A stretch of 64,000 bases of DNA from Epsilonproteobacteria bacterium (ex Lamellibrachia satsuma) (GTDB lineage Bacteria; Campylobacterota; Campylobacteria; Campylobacterales; Sulfurovaceae): positions 38,723 to 102,722 of the forward strand of contig JQIX01000046.1 of NCBI GenBank assembly GCA_003934925.1, given 5' to 3'. The translations under genes were made by a program, and so were the position numbers. Below, piece after piece: positions 40,714 to 50,958 of the stretch. Position 1 is the first letter of the stretch. Each line of letters opens with the position of its first letter. The notes below the pieces were generated by a model. The model had not been told where the DNA came from, did not search any database, and saw only the letters and a program-made list of their open reading frames with translations.

Positions 40714-42783
40714 CTAGAAGAGATCCTCATCAAAAAGTTCATGTACCGGTCTTTCTGTAGCAGGTTTTAATTTTGGTCCAGATTGTACCTTAGGTTCTAT
40801 TTTGGTTTTTGGTTTCTTTTTGAGTGCCGGTTTTTTCTTTAACTCAAACAATTCTTTGACTGATTTCTTTTTTGCAGGTTTTTTTTGGATTTTTGTATCG
40901 GGCGGTGTAGCTACTTCGGTTTGAATGACAGGTTTCTCGCTTTCATAGAGGGGGGCTTCCTTTTTTGTCCCTGAGGCTTCCCGGGGATCTACTTTCAGGT
41001 ACCCCTGTTCAACCAGTATCCTCACGATATTTTTAAAGGTAGGAACGGCTGATTGTGATGCAAAATATTTAAGGTAGCCTTTGGCACGAATGACAAGAAC
41101 CCCTATAGTATATTTATGTCCTGCTTTGTCGTTGGCAAAACCGTAAAAGCTGCTATGATACTCACGCACATAACGGCCATGTTTGGCAATATGGGCCGTA
41201 CCTGTTTTTCCTCCGATCTCCAATCCGGGATACTGGGCTTTTACACCGGTTCCCCGTTTTACTACTTCCAGAAGGATGTTGTGTATCTGATCGGCTGTTT
41301 TTTTATTGACTGTATGCAGATCTCCTACTTTTGGTTCCAATGTATAGTGATTTCCTTTTGCATCCTGAAGGTAGTCTACGATACGGGGAGTGACTTCTAT
41401 GCCGTTATTGTTAAAAGTGCTGTAGGCTTTGAAGAGCTGTGCAAAGGTGACAAGCATCCCATATCCGTATGCACTGTTAGCACGGTGCATTTTGTTATTA
41501 AGCAGATGGAGTGGCTTGAGTTTACCTGGAAGGTCACGTGACAGGTCAAGACCTGAAGGTCTTGCTATTCCGAATTTGAGTAACCCCTCTCTGAACTCCT
41601 GCCCGGTCAGTTTCCATGAGATCTGGGAGATTCCTACATTGGAAGAATGCACAATGATGTCTGTAGCAGTGAGAGAGTCAAATTTCTCATCATCTGTGAT
41701 CGTCCTTCTTTTCCCTATTTTCAAACGTCCATTATAGGTATTGAATACAGTCATAGGCTGAACGACTTTGTGGTCCAGGGCAATCGCCAAAGTGATGGGT
41801 TTCAGTACAGAACCTGCTTCATAAGGGTATTCGGAGAATTTAGGGTTTAATGCAGGAATGTCTTTTTGGGTAATGTGTGCAGGGTCATAGCGTTCTGAAC
41901 TTGCCAGGCTAAGCACTTTCCCTGTTTTGCTCTCCATAACACCTACGAGGATTTCATCTGCATCAATACGCTTTTTCATTAAATCCATCATCAGTTCTAT
42001 TCTGCGTTGAAGTGCCAATGGTATATTGAGATGGAGGTCCATGCCATCCATACGTTGAAGTTCTACACTGTTTTTGTCATGTATCACAGCACCTACGACA
42101 TCCCTTTTACCTTTGAAATAGCCATTTTTCTTTGAGGTGATATGTTTTTCATATTTTCTCTCAAGACCTTTCTTGCCTTCAGGTCTGGTATATCTTCCAT
42201 TACTTTTGTTACCTACATAGCCAAGTACAGGGCTCATGACATCACCAAGTGGAAAGCGTCTTGTTTCACCATTTTCAACGATATCCAGCCCGTAAAGCAC
42301 TTCAATACCGTTACGATTCTTGATGGAACGGAAAATACCCAGTTTTCTGAGTTTATAGGCAAGAGATTTGAGTTGCATAGCATGTCTGGAAGTAATATGC
42401 TTTGAAAGAACAATATTGCCTTGTATCTCTTTTCCTTTACGGTTCTTAAATCGTTTGCGTATGTCCGTCTCGGGGATGCCGCTGTAAATGCTGAAGAGCT
42501 TGATAAAGACCTCTTTTTTCCCCGGTACGATACTTGCACCGCGTATGACCGCCTGATAGGTTTTTTGAGAGCTACTGAGTGTATAGTTATCTGCAGAGAT
42601 AATGGACCCCCGCAGGGATCTGTCATAGATAATGGTGTTATGACTTGGGATACGTCTTTCAGAAACAATTGTTTTTAGAACAGAGAATAAAAAGATCCCC
42701 ATAGCAACGAGTAAAAAGAGAAAAAGACCTAATATCTTATATTTTCTTTGATGAATTGCTTTGTTCTTTATTTTTTTATTCAT
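40714..42783 (-). CDS. ftsI: Class B penicillin-binding protein (FtsI/PBP3-like)
   Basis: The 689-residue protein has one N-terminal membrane anchor (about 17-38), a dimerisation domain and the transpeptidase motifs S325-x-x-K328, S380-S-N382 and K526-T-G-T. It cross-links septal peptidoglycan. A Lys/Pro-rich tail of about 70 residues follows. ATG 42783 is used for its GAGGG ribosome site; an upstream ATG at 42798 is less well placed. It is divergent from ftsW, its normal partner. Confidence 0.86.
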   Translation of the reverse strand: MNKKIKNKAIHQRKYKILGLFLFLLVAMGIFLFSVLKTIVSERRIPSHNTIIYDRSLRGSIISADNYTLSSSQKTYQAVIRGASIVPGKKEVFIKLFSIYSGIPETDIRKRFKNRKGKEIQGNIVLSKHITSRHAMQLKSLAYKLRKLGIFRSIKNRNGIEVLYGLDIVENGETRRFPLGDVMSPVLGYVGNKSNGRYTRPEGKKGLERKYEKHITSKKNGYFKGKRDVVGAVIHDKNSVELQRMDGMDLHLNIPLALQRRIELMMDLMKKRIDADEILVGVMESKTGKVLSLASSERYDPAHITQKDIPALNPKFSEYPYEAGSVLKPITLAIALDHKVVQPMTVFNTYNGRLKIGKRRTITDDEKFDSLTATDIIVHSSNVGISQISWKLTGQEFREGLLKFGIARPSGLDLSRDLPGKLKPLHLLNNKMHRANSAYGYGMLVTFAQLFKAYSTFNNNGIEVTPRIVDYLQDAKGNHYTLEPKVGDLHTVNKKTADQIHNILLEVVKRGTGVKAQYPGLEIGGKTGTAHIAKHGRYVREYHSSFYGFANDKAGHKYTIGVLVIRAKGYLKYFASQSAVPTFKNIVRILVEQGYLKVDPREASGTKKEAPLYESEKPVIQTEVATPPDTKIQKKPAKKKSVKELFELKKKPALKKKPKTKIEPKVQSGPKLKPATERPVHELFDEDLF

Positions 42784-42871
42784 ATATCCCTCATTCAATC
42801 TTGAATTTTATCAAAGTTATCTATTAAATCTGATAAAATACTAATTAATATGGATTAAAAGAGAATACAAG

Positions 42872-44053
42872 ATGATAGACAAACCCCTTTTGGCTGCCGT
42901 AATGATACTTTTAACACTTTCATTGGTAATGAGTTATTCTCTTTCCACCTATACGGTATTGCATTTTCATTATACTGATTTCCATTTTTTTATAAGACAG
43001 AGTATTGCAGTCATTATTGGTTTTATGGTGATGGTGATGTTGAGTAAACTAGATCCGGACAAATGGTTTTCTGTTGTTGGATTATTGCTTTTTATTCTTT
43101 TTTTTATCCTTATGATAGTCATGCAATTCTTGCCCTTTTCATTGGTCAATGCGGTAGGTGGTGCGAAAAGGTGGATCCATCTTGGACCTATGTCCATAGC
43201 ACCTGTAGAATTTTTTAAAGTAGGGTTCATCTTCTTTCTGGCATGGAGTTTTTCCCGTAAATTCCTCACTAAAACAAAAATGGGTTTTCTTGAGGAGATA
43301 CGAGCGTTTTCACCTTATCTTGTCGTGTTTCTTTTGGCGGTTGTAATTATTGCAGTATTTCAAAAAGATTTGGGTCAAGTAGTGGTACTTGGGGCAACTC
43401 TTCTGATTCTGTTTCTATTTATCGGCAGTTCTTTAAAGTTCTTTTTTACACTTATGTCAGGCGCTTTTATATCGGTAATAGGACTAATTTTTCTTGCACC
43501 TCACCGTATGGCAAGGATCAAAAGCTGGTGGGGAACGGTACAGGACAGCATACTTTCCTATCTGCCTTTTGAGTCGGTGCAGAATCTCCGTATAGAGGCA
43601 GGGAAAGAGCCTTATCAGATATCTAATTCCCTTAATGCTATTCACAATGGTGGATTTACAGGGCAAGGCCTTGGGAACGGGCAGTTCAAGCTTGGGTATC
43701 TTTCAGAGGTCCATACAGACTTTATACTCGCAGGCATTACTGAAGAGTTTGGATTTTTAGGTATTTTTCTTGTTACTGTTACGATCCTTTTTATTATTTT
43801 TCGTATTTTTAAAATTGCTTCCAAAGTTAAAGATCCCATGTATTATCTTTTTAGTATCGGGGTAGGATTGTTGATCGCTTTTTCATTTATACTGAATTCC
43901 TATGGAATCTCCGGAATCACACCTATTAAAGGGATTGCAGTACCGTTTTTAAGTTATGGAGGGTCACATATTTTGGCTTCTTGCATTGCCATAGGTATGA
44001 TATTGATGATCTCAAAAAAAGTACCAAGAGACAGACAGGGGAGAATGTTATGA
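42872..44053 (+). CDS. ftsW: SEDS peptidoglycan glycosyltransferase FtsW
   Basis: The 393-residue polytopic protein has about ten helices and the SEDS-family segments GGAKRWIHLGP, FQKDLGQ, NGGFTGQGLGNGQFKLGYLSEVHTDFILA and the PFLSYGGS motif. It polymerises lipid II glycan at the division site. Overlap with murG (ATGA) favours FtsW over RodA. Confidence 0.88.
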   Translation: MIDKPLLAAVMILLTLSLVMSYSLSTYTVLHFHYTDFHFFIRQSIAVIIGFMVMVMLSKLDPDKWFSVVGLLLFILFFILMIVMQFLPFSLVNAVGGAKRWIHLGPMSIAPVEFFKVGFIFFLAWSFSRKFLTKTKMGFLEEIRAFSPYLVVFLLAVVIIAVFQKDLGQVVVLGATLLILFLFIGSSLKFFFTLMSGAFISVIGLIFLAPHRMARIKSWWGTVQDSILSYLPFESVQNLRIEAGKEPYQISNSLNAIHNGGFTGQGLGNGQFKLGYLSEVHTDFILAGITEEFGFLGIFLVTVTILFIIFRIFKIASKVKDPMYYLFSIGVGLLIAFSFILNSYGISGITPIKGIAVPFLSYGGSHILASCIAIGMILMISKKVPRDRQGRML

Positions 44054-45066
44054 GTATCGTAATGACGGGAGGCGGAACAGGTGGACACCTGGCCATTATC
44101 AAAGCAGTAAAGGAATATTTAAAAGAGGAAGAGCTTATTTATATCGGTTCAACACAGGGGCAGGACAGACAGTGGTTTGAAGATGACAGTGATTTTAAGC
44201 AAACCTATTTTCTGGAAACAAAAGGTGTGGTCAACCAAGGAGCTTTAGGAAAAGTCAAGTCTCTTTTTAAAATATTTACTTCGGCTCTTGAAGTACGAAA
44301 AATGCTCAAAAAACATCATGCAACTGTTGTCTTCTCTGTGGGTGGTTTTTCTGCAGCTCCTGCAGCCATAGCTGCAAAGATCTCTGGTATCCCTCTTGTG
44401 ATACATGAGCAAAATGCCGCATTGGGATCTCTCAATAAACTCTTAAAGCCTTATGCCGCAACGTTTATTTCCTCCTATTTGGAAGAGAGTCCCGTTAAAG
44501 CCTATCCGATCAAAGAGATATTTTTTGAGAATGCACATATACGCCATAAAGTGAAAACCATTATTTTTTTAGGTGGCTCGCAAGGTGCCAAGGCGATCAA
44601 TACATTGGCCCTCTCCATAGCATCGGAACTTCAAAAAAGAGGCATAAAGATCATTCATCAGGCAGGAGTGAATAATATAGAAGAAGTACAAAAAGCGTAT
44701 CATGATATGGGGATCGAAGCAGAAGTATTTGGCTTTACGACAAAATTGGCGGAGTATATGAACGAAGCAGATTTTGCCATAGCCAGAGCAGGTGCTTCAA
44801 CACTCTGGGAACTTTGTGCTACGGCACTGCCTACACTTTTCATCCCATATCCTTATGCCGCAAGTGATCACCAGTACTATAATGCAAAGTTCCTGGTTGA
44901 AAAAGATCTTGCATGGCTTATGAGGGAAAACGAGGTAGCCAAAGAAAAAGTATTGGCTCTGCTCGATGAGAATATAGAAAGTAAAAGTAAAGGCTTGATG
45001 TCCATTGTTGAAAAAGACGGAAGTAAAAAGATAGCAATACTTCTAAAAAGATTTTCAAATATATAA
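44050..45066 (+). CDS. murG: UDP-GlcNAc lipid I transferase MurG
   Basis: The 338-residue GT-B enzyme starts with IVMTGGGTGGH and has the VVFSVGGFSAAPA and GGSQGAKAIN motifs. It adds GlcNAc to lipid I on the cytoplasmic face, making lipid II. ATG 44050 overlaps the ftsW stop; the longer frame is an artefact of the ftsW sequence. Confidence 0.94.
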   Translation: MSIVMTGGGTGGHLAIIKAVKEYLKEEELIYIGSTQGQDRQWFEDDSDFKQTYFLETKGVVNQGALGKVKSLFKIFTSALEVRKMLKKHHATVVFSVGGFSAAPAAIAAKISGIPLVIHEQNAALGSLNKLLKPYAATFISSYLEESPVKAYPIKEIFFENAHIRHKVKTIIFLGGSQGAKAINTLALSIASELQKRGIKIIHQAGVNNIEEVQKAYHDMGIEAEVFGFTTKLAEYMNEADFAIARAGASTLWELCATALPTLFIPYPYAASDHQYYNAKFLVEKDLAWLMRENEVAKEKVLALLDENIESKSKGLMSIVEKDGSKKIAILLKRFSNI

Positions 45067-45124
45067 AAAAATCTGATATAATAAATTTATTAAATTAAAT
45101 CAAACCTCTAAGTAAGGATGACTA

Positions 45125-45514
45125 ATGAAAAAGATAATAATAGGTTTAATTACTTTTGGAGCATTGACATTCAATCTTCAGGCGTATGACCAGAGTGAAA
45201 GAATACAGGATATGCAGACCATGGAAGCATCAATGGCACAGATACAAAAGGGGATACTCTATAACAATAAAAAAATGGTACTCCAGGGAGTTGCAAATCT
45301 GAAACAGGCTTCATCTAAAGTAGAAATAGCTCCGAAAACAGATATGGATTACAGTACTAATTTTGCTAAAAACCAGGCAAGCAACATTAGAAAATTTGCA
45401 GATAGGGTTAAAGAGAATATAAAAGCCGGACATAAACACGGGGCAGCGATGAACTATACAAAAGTTTTAGACCAGTGTATCTCCTGCCATAATAAAATCA
45501 GAAAGTGGAACTAG
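45125..45514 (+). CDS. Periplasmic cytochrome c'-like protein
   Basis: The 129-residue protein has a signal peptide (about 1-19) and a single CISCH site near the C-terminus (residues about 119-123), preceded by a helical bundle rich in Gln, Lys and Met. This layout is typical of cytochrome c' and related class II cytochromes. A TATAAT at 45077-45082 lies 43 bases upstream. It may bind NO or carry electrons; unsure. Confidence 0.72.
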   Translation: MKKIIIGLITFGALTFNLQAYDQSERIQDMQTMEASMAQIQKGILYNNKKMVLQGVANLKQASSKVEIAPKTDMDYSTNFAKNQASNIRKFADRVKENIKAGHKHGAAMNYTKVLDQCISCHNKIRKWN

Positions 45515-45576
45515 CCACACAAATCTGACACGATTTTTTGACAAACTTCTATTATAAAATAAATAGGAGTTTAAGA

Positions 45577-45969
45577 ATGAAAAAATTAATTCTGCCGGTT
45601 TTGTCTGTACTGGTGATTTTTGCGTTGAATGGATGTGGTGGAAGTGATGATACTACAGAGCCTACATATGATGTTAATTATCTTACCGATGACATGGGTA
45701 GCGGTATCAGCGGTGTACCTTATGATTGTATTACTTATAGTGGTGTAACAGATAATGATGGAGCATTCGAATTTGATCCAAGTGGGGATGCTTGTGATTT
45801 TGATCTGACCGGTCTTGTCGAGGATCTGTATATTATGAATGAAACTGTTGGTGTTAATGGTTTGGAGTATGACTGCTCTCCATCGGGAATATCTGGTATA
45901 ACAGGCGACTATGGTGGTGATGGTGGTTTTGATTATGGAACAGATGATATTTGTACAATATATTATTGA
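45577..45969 (+). CDS. Small repeat-containing lipoprotein
   Basis: The 130-residue protein has a lipoprotein signal with lipobox LNGC (Cys20), followed by two similar units (about 44-75 and 90-128) of the G-[IV]-x-G-[VL]-x-Y-[DE]-C pattern with many Asp and Gly. The pattern resembles cysteine-bearing beta-sandwich repeats on surface proteins. ATG 45577 is preferred over 45538 for the signal sequence. Function not known. Confidence 0.65.
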   Translation: MKKLILPVLSVLVIFALNGCGGSDDTTEPTYDVNYLTDDMGSGISGVPYDCITYSGVTDNDGAFEFDPSGDACDFDLTGLVEDLYIMNETVGVNGLEYDCSPSGISGITGDYGGDGGFDYGTDDICTIYY

Positions 45970-45979
45970 TTTGCTATAA

Positions 45980-46032
45980 ACCATCGTGTTATACCTCTCT
46001 TGAGGTGTAACTCTTAGAGAAGCCTTGATGGT
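45980..46032. terminator. Cruciform-like structure between lipoprotein gene and alaS
   Basis: An outer ACCATC (45980-45985) pairs with GATGGT (46027-46032), and an inner TTATACCTC, loop TCTT, GAGGTGTAA forms a 9-base-pair stem with one wobble. It could end the lipoprotein message or act in the alaS leader; no T-run follows. Confidence 0.35.
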
Positions 46033-46117
46033 ATTTCTCAACACCTTTATCTCCCAATAATCACATTTTAGATAAAATATCTCCAATTAATATAACACTA
46101 TTTTAGGACATTTTTAA

Positions 46118-48691
46118 ATGGATATCAGAAAATCATTTTTAGACTTTTTTCAAAGCAAAGGGCATGCACTTGTACCAAGTTCACCGTTGGTACCGGATGA
46201 CCCGACATTAATGTTTACCAATGCCGGTATGGTGCAGTTCAAGAACATTTTTACCGGTGAAGCGCCTATCCCGAATCCTCCGAGAGCTACTTCAAGCCAA
46301 ACCTGCCTAAGAGCAGGAGGGAAACACAATGACCTTGATAATGTTGGCTATACGGCAAGGCATCACACACTCTTTGAAATGCTGGGTAATTTTTCTTTTG
46401 CAGACTACTTTAAAGAAGAGGCTATTGCTTATGCATGGGAATTTATTACAGGTGAAAAGTATTTGAACCTGCCTGTAGAAAAGCTATGGGTTACTGTACA
46501 TGACAGTGATGATGAAGCATATGATATCTGGAAGAAATATATTACAGAAGACCGTATTATGCGATTTGGAGATAAAGACAACTTTTGGCAAATGGGTGAT
46601 ACAGGTCCATGTGGTCCATGCTCCGAGATCTTCTATGACCAGGGTAAAGAGAACTTCAATACCACTGAAGATGTCATGGGAGGAGAAGGTGACCGATTCC
46701 TTGAGATCTGGAACCTGGTATTCATGCAGTATGAAAGAAACGAGAAAGGTACGCTTACCCCGCTCCCAAAACCAAGTATAGATACTGGTATGGGTCTGGA
46801 ACGTGTGGTTGCCATTAAAGAGGGGGTGTTGAACAATTACCACTCTTCACTCTTTATGCCATTTTTGGAGAAGATAGGCGAGATTGTCGGTACACCGTAT
46901 GATTATGATGCTGCAAATTCTGCAAGCTATCGAGTGATCGCCGACCATTTGCGTTCTGTCTCTTTCCTTTTGGCGCAGGGAGTGAACTTTGACAAAGAGG
47001 GGCGTGGGTATGTACTTCGCCGTATTATGCGTCGTGCCATCCGTCACGGATATCTTTTGGGACTTAGAGAACCGTTCATGTATAAACTTGTCGACACACT
47101 TGTAGCGCTTATGGGGGAACAATATGACTATCTTCCAAAAAGAGCTGAGGCGATCAAAACTTCTATGAAGATGGAAGAGGAACGTTTCTTTGATACGATC
47201 GAAGCCGGGATAAAACTCTTCAATGAAGAGTTGAAAAATACTACCGATATCTTTAACGGTAAAGTGGCATTTAAACTTTATGATACCTATGGTTTCCCGC
47301 TTGACCTGACAGAAGATATGCTTCGCGAAAAGAATATAAAGCTGGATATCGATGCTTTTGATGCCAAAATGGAAGCGCAAAAAGCCCAGTCAAAAGCCAA
47401 TTGGAAAGGGACAGGTGATGCTGCCGCGACCGGTGATTTTAAAGCGCTTAAAGAGAAGTTTGGTCTGAATGAATTTGTAGGATACGAGACAACAAATGTG
47501 ACTACAAAAGTATTGGCACTGCTGGATGAGGATTTTAAACAAGTAGATAGCATTGACGGTAAAGGCTGGGTGATGCTTGAAAAAACACCATTCTACGCAG
47601 AATCAGGTGGACAGATCGGAGATAGTGGGGTTATTAAAGTAGCAGGTAGCAGTGAGCAGATAGCAGTGAAGGATACGAAGAAATTTTTGGATATGAATCT
47701 CTCTGAAGTGATGGGTAAGCTTTCTGTGGGGGATGAAGTTGAAGCTATGGTTGACCAAAGACGTGCCGAGATAGAGAAACACCACTCTGCTACTCACTTG
47801 CTTCATGCTGCACTCAGGGCTGTATTGGGAGATCACATATCCCAGGCAGGTTCACTCAATGATGATAAGCGGCTTCGTTTTGATTTCTCCCATCCACAGG
47901 CAATGAGTGATGAAGAACTTCAAAAAGTGGAAGATTGGGTCAATGACAAGATCAGCCGTGCAATACCGAGAAAAACAGAAATAATGAGTGTTGAAGAGGC
48001 AAAAAAATCCGGTGCTATGGCACTGTTCGGTGAGAAATATGGTGATGAGGTAAGAGTAGTCAGTTTCGGTGATGCATCAGTGGAACTCTGTGGAGGAACC
48101 CACGTAGATAATGCTGCTCAGATCGGTCTCTTCATGATCACAAAAGAGAGTGGTGTCAGTGCAGGAGTTCGCCGTATAGAAGCTATATGCGGCAGAACGG
48201 CAGTTGAAAAAGTCAAAGCATTGAGAACTGAGCTGGTTGAAATTAAAAATGAAGTGAAAAATCAAAATCCGATAGCCGGTATATCTAAACTCAAAGAACA
48301 GATCAAAACACTCAAAAGTGAGCTTCAGACAGCATTAAGCAGTACAAAAAAAGAGTTGAATGAAGTAGAGGTTAACGGAGTAGCGATTATTGTCGATGAG
48401 GTAGAATCAGGAGATATTAAAGAACTCATAGATGATGCCAAGAACAAGTATGAAAAACTTGTTATTATGCTTTTTCAAAAAAAAGGTGATAAAGTCATGC
48501 TTGCTGCCGGTTCAAAAGGTACACCGGTTAAAGCAGGTGACTGGATCAAGTCGATTGCACCGATCGTTGGCGGCGGTGGCGGTGGACGTCCCGATTTTGC
48601 ACAGGCAGGGGGGAAAGACCCAAGCAAAATACAAACTGCATTGGAAGAGGCAAAGACCTATTTGGCAGAAGTGCTTGAGGGCAGTAACTGA
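46118..48691 (+). CDS. alaS: Alanyl-tRNA synthetase
   Basis: The 857-residue protein has the class II core ([36 protein letters not shown]), the editing motifs [12 protein letters not shown] and CGGTHVDN, and the C-terminal glycine-rich [15 protein letters not shown] segment. It charges tRNA-Ala and clears misacylated product. Length is typical for the family. Confidence 0.96.
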   Translation: MDIRKSFLDFFQSKGHALVPSSPLVPDDPTLMFTNAGMVQFKNIFTGEAPIPNPPRATSSQTCLRAGGKHNDLDNVGYTARHHTLFEMLGNFSFADYFKEEAIAYAWEFITGEKYLNLPVEKLWVTVHDSDDEAYDIWKKYITEDRIMRFGDKDNFWQMGDTGPCGPCSEIFYDQGKENFNTTEDVMGGEGDRFLEIWNLVFMQYERNEKGTLTPLPKPSIDTGMGLERVVAIKEGVLNNYHSSLFMPFLEKIGEIVGTPYDYDAANSASYRVIADHLRSVSFLLAQGVNFDKEGRGYVLRRIMRRAIRHGYLLGLREPFMYKLVDTLVALMGEQYDYLPKRAEAIKTSMKMEEERFFDTIEAGIKLFNEELKNTTDIFNGKVAFKLYDTYGFPLDLTEDMLREKNIKLDIDAFDAKMEAQKAQSKANWKGTGDAAATGDFKALKEKFGLNEFVGYETTNVTTKVLALLDEDFKQVDSIDGKGWVMLEKTPFYAESGGQIGDSGVIKVAGSSEQIAVKDTKKFLDMNLSEVMGKLSVGDEVEAMVDQRRAEIEKHHSATHLLHAALRAVLGDHISQAGSLNDDKRLRFDFSHPQAMSDEELQKVEDWVNDKISRAIPRKTEIMSVEEAKKSGAMALFGEKYGDEVRVVSFGDASVELCGGTHVDNAAQIGLFMITKESGVSAGVRRIEAICGRTAVEKVKALRTELVEIKNEVKNQNPIAGISKLKEQIKTLKSELQTALSSTKKELNEVEVNGVAIIVDEVESGDIKELIDDAKNKYEKLVIMLFQKKGDKVMLAAGSKGTPVKAGDWIKSIAPIVGGGGGGRPDFAQAGGKDPSKIQTALEEAKTYLAEVLEGSN

Positions 48692-48692
48692 T

Positions 48693-49154
48693 ATGTACAC
48701 CCACTTGACCATTTTTTTGCATGTGATCTCTGCTTTTGTATGGGTAGGTGGGATGGTCGCAATTCGGGTGGCGGTGCATCCGGTACTGCAAAGCATAGAA
48801 GAGCCAAAGATAAAACTGGGCAAGACATTGCAGATCACTGGAAGGCTTTTTCATCTGGTTATTCCTTTTATTGCAACTCTTTTGGTAACGGGATTGATAA
48901 TGGCTATTGTTTCTAAAGGACATCAAGGTACACTCAAATCACTTTTTATATCCAAAGAGATCATTTGGACGATCATGACACTTAATTTTATCTATATGTA
49001 TGTGCAACGAAGAGCAGCATGGAAGCTTTTTGAGGCAGCTAAGCTGTCTGATGCAAAAGCAAAAGTGAAGCTCATTCCAAATGTATTGCTGCCTGTCAAT
49101 ATCGGTTTAGGGGTTACAGCATTATGGTTGGGCGTGAGCCTTAGGGGGATATAG
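48693..49154 (+). CDS. CopD-like integral membrane protein
   Basis: The 153-residue protein has four membrane helices with HVISAFVWVGGMVAIR near the start and histidines in the first two helices, resembling CopD/DUF2269-type proteins. I use ATG 48693, two bases after the alaS stop; the longer frame overlaps alaS heavily. Its stop overlaps the maf GTG (TAGTG). Confidence 0.65.
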   Translation: MYTHLTIFLHVISAFVWVGGMVAIRVAVHPVLQSIEEPKIKLGKTLQITGRLFHLVIPFIATLLVTGLIMAIVSKGHQGTLKSLFISKEIIWTIMTLNFIYMYVQRRAAWKLFEAAKLSDAKAKVKLIPNVLLPVNIGLGVTALWLGVSLRGI

Positions 49155-49711
49155 TGATCTGTTTATGTTCCAACTCTGAAAGCAGGGCTTTGTTACTGCG
49201 TAATTTTGGTGTTGATTTTGTACAAAAGTCTGTTGATTTTAACGAAGAGCTGATAACGACAACTGTTGCGAAGAATTTTGTCTATATGGCAAGTAAAGGC
49301 AAACTGGAAGCTGCTGTACGTGAGTTTGGTTTGGAGGTACCGCTTCTGTGTGCAGATACGGTTATAGCAGCTTCAGACGGAACTATCTTGCGTAAAGCAA
49401 AAGATATAGAAGATGCAAGACGTATATTGAATATCCAGAGCGGTTCGACCATTTCCATTATCTCCTCACTGCATTTCAGATCGAAAAAACTACTTTTTAC
49501 AGATCTGTCGGCAACACATTACCATTTTGCCAAATTTGAAGAAGATGAGCTGGAAGCATATCTTGAAAGCGGATTGTGGCAAGGTAAAGCAGGTGGATGT
49601 ATGGTAGAAGGGTTCTGCAAAAAATACATTAAATCAGTAGATGGATATGAGAGTACAGCAATGGGTTTGCAGGTTGAAACATTGCTTCCGTGGTTGAAAC
49701 TGGGATCTTGA
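49154..49711 (+). CDS. maf: Maf-family nucleotide pyrophosphatase
   Basis: The 185-residue protein has SNSESRALLLRNFGVDF, CADTVIAASDG and the LESGLWQGKAGGCMVEGF segment of Maf/YceF proteins, which hydrolyse non-canonical NTPs. Start is GTG 49154. The next gene starts right after its stop. Confidence 0.85.
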   Translation: MICLCSNSESRALLLRNFGVDFVQKSVDFNEELITTTVAKNFVYMASKGKLEAAVREFGLEVPLLCADTVIAASDGTILRKAKDIEDARRILNIQSGSTISIISSLHFRSKKLLFTDLSATHYHFAKFEEDELEAYLESGLWQGKAGGCMVEGFCKKYIKSVDGYESTAMGLQVETLLPWLKLGS

Positions 49712-50806
49712 ATGTATGAAAATGAACTAAAAGCTTTGAAAAAAGCAGGACGATTCAGGGAACGTCATCTTTATGATGACAGACTGGATGATCTGGCTTC
49801 CAATGATTATTTGGGATTATCACATAATAAAAAGCAGTTTAAAAAGGCCGTGAAGCTTGTAACCAAGTATGATACGATAAGTTCAAAAGCCAGTATGCTT
49901 GTCAATGGGTATCATCCTATTCATCGTATTTTTGAGTTGACTATGGCAGAATATAACGGTTTTGAAGAAGGCCTTGTAGCAGGTTCCGGGTTCCTTGCCA
50001 ATATGTCGCTTATAGAAGCATTGGTGAGAAAAGGTGATATGCTTTTCATGGATGAAGAGTATCATGCTTCCGGGCAGATGGCTTCACAGCTTCTGGGTGA
50101 CAGAGTCGTTATTTTTGCACATAATGATATAAATGATCTGAAGCAGAAATTGGCAGCACATCCGGCAAATAGACAGATCATTGCTGTTGAGGGTATCTAC
50201 TCTATGAGCGGGGAGCTTTGTAAAAAAGAGATATTTGAGATAGCTGATGAAGCCAAAACACTGCTTATTGTTGATGAAGCACACAGTGCAGGTGTTTTGG
50301 GAAAGAATCTATTGGGTATCTTTGAATATTATGATATCAGTATCAATGAACGACATATTAAAATGGGTACATTGGGTAAAGCGTATGGATCATATGGTGC
50401 ATACATCCTAGCCTCTTCACACATCATCACTTTTTTGGTCAATAGGGCAAAACCTATTATCTATTCTACGGCACCTTCAGTCTTTGATACAGCATTGGCA
50501 CTGGTGAATGTAAAGTATATTCGAAAAAATGCAAAAAAATATAAGAAAAAGATATTGGAGAGACAAACAGTTGTAAAAAAGATGATGGGTATTCCCTGCC
50601 ATAGTCTGATCCTGCCTATCGTGATGCCAAGCAATGAATATGCTTTGTTCATGCAAAAAGGATTGATGTCTCAAGGCTATCTGGTAGGGGCTATACGCCA
50701 ACCAACTGTAAAAAAACCTATACTCAGAGTCATACTTAACCTGGGGGTATCAGTTAAAAAGCTTCAACATGTATTGGCACTCATTAGCCATAACACGGTA
50801 CAATAA
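49712..50806 (+). CDS. Pyridoxal-phosphate alpha-oxoamine synthase (BioF/KBL-like)
   Basis: The 364-residue aminotransferase-fold protein has VDEAHSAGVLG (cofactor Asp) and the PLP-lysine segment MGTLGKAYGSYGAY, as in 8-amino-7-oxononanoate synthase. It is shorter than typical BioF (about 385). It probably makes the biotin precursor KAPA, but no other bio genes are near, so another acyl-CoA substrate is possible. Confidence 0.75.
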   Translation: MYENELKALKKAGRFRERHLYDDRLDDLASNDYLGLSHNKKQFKKAVKLVTKYDTISSKASMLVNGYHPIHRIFELTMAEYNGFEEGLVAGSGFLANMSLIEALVRKGDMLFMDEEYHASGQMASQLLGDRVVIFAHNDINDLKQKLAAHPANRQIIAVEGIYSMSGELCKKEIFEIADEAKTLLIVDEAHSAGVLGKNLLGIFEYYDISINERHIKMGTLGKAYGSYGAYILASSHIITFLVNRAKPIIYSTAPSVFDTALALVNVKYIRKNAKKYKKKILERQTVVKKMMGIPCHSLILPIVMPSNEYALFMQKGLMSQGYLVGAIRQPTVKKPILRVILNLGVSVKKLQHVLALISHNTVQ

Positions 50807-50830
50807 TAGAATTATTTCAAAATGCTATAA

Positions 50831-50941
50831 GCTTTGCCGAAAAAGCGTTATATTGAAAGCGATAAGTCGCGTGAGACCACTGCTGAAGTGGACATAGCGT
50901 CAGCGTAGCTTTGTTTGGCTTTGCCGAAAAAGCGTTATATT
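50831..50941. repeat. 24-base direct repeats flanking a structured gap
   Basis: A 24-base sequence beginning GCTTTGCCGAAAAAGC occurs identically at 50831-50854 and 50918-50941. Each copy contains a GCTTT/AAAGC arm pair. Between them a CCACT-GCTGA-AGTGG hairpin lies near 50877-50891. The region runs up to the PBP1A ribosome site and holds no open frame of note. Confidence 0.65.
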
Positions 50942-50958
50942 AATAAAAAAGGGTCTAT

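Noticed and set aside
50807..50958. tRNA or other classic RNA gene in the structured gap
   Set aside because: No cloverleaf, no T-loop GTTCRA text and no acceptor stem can be drawn.
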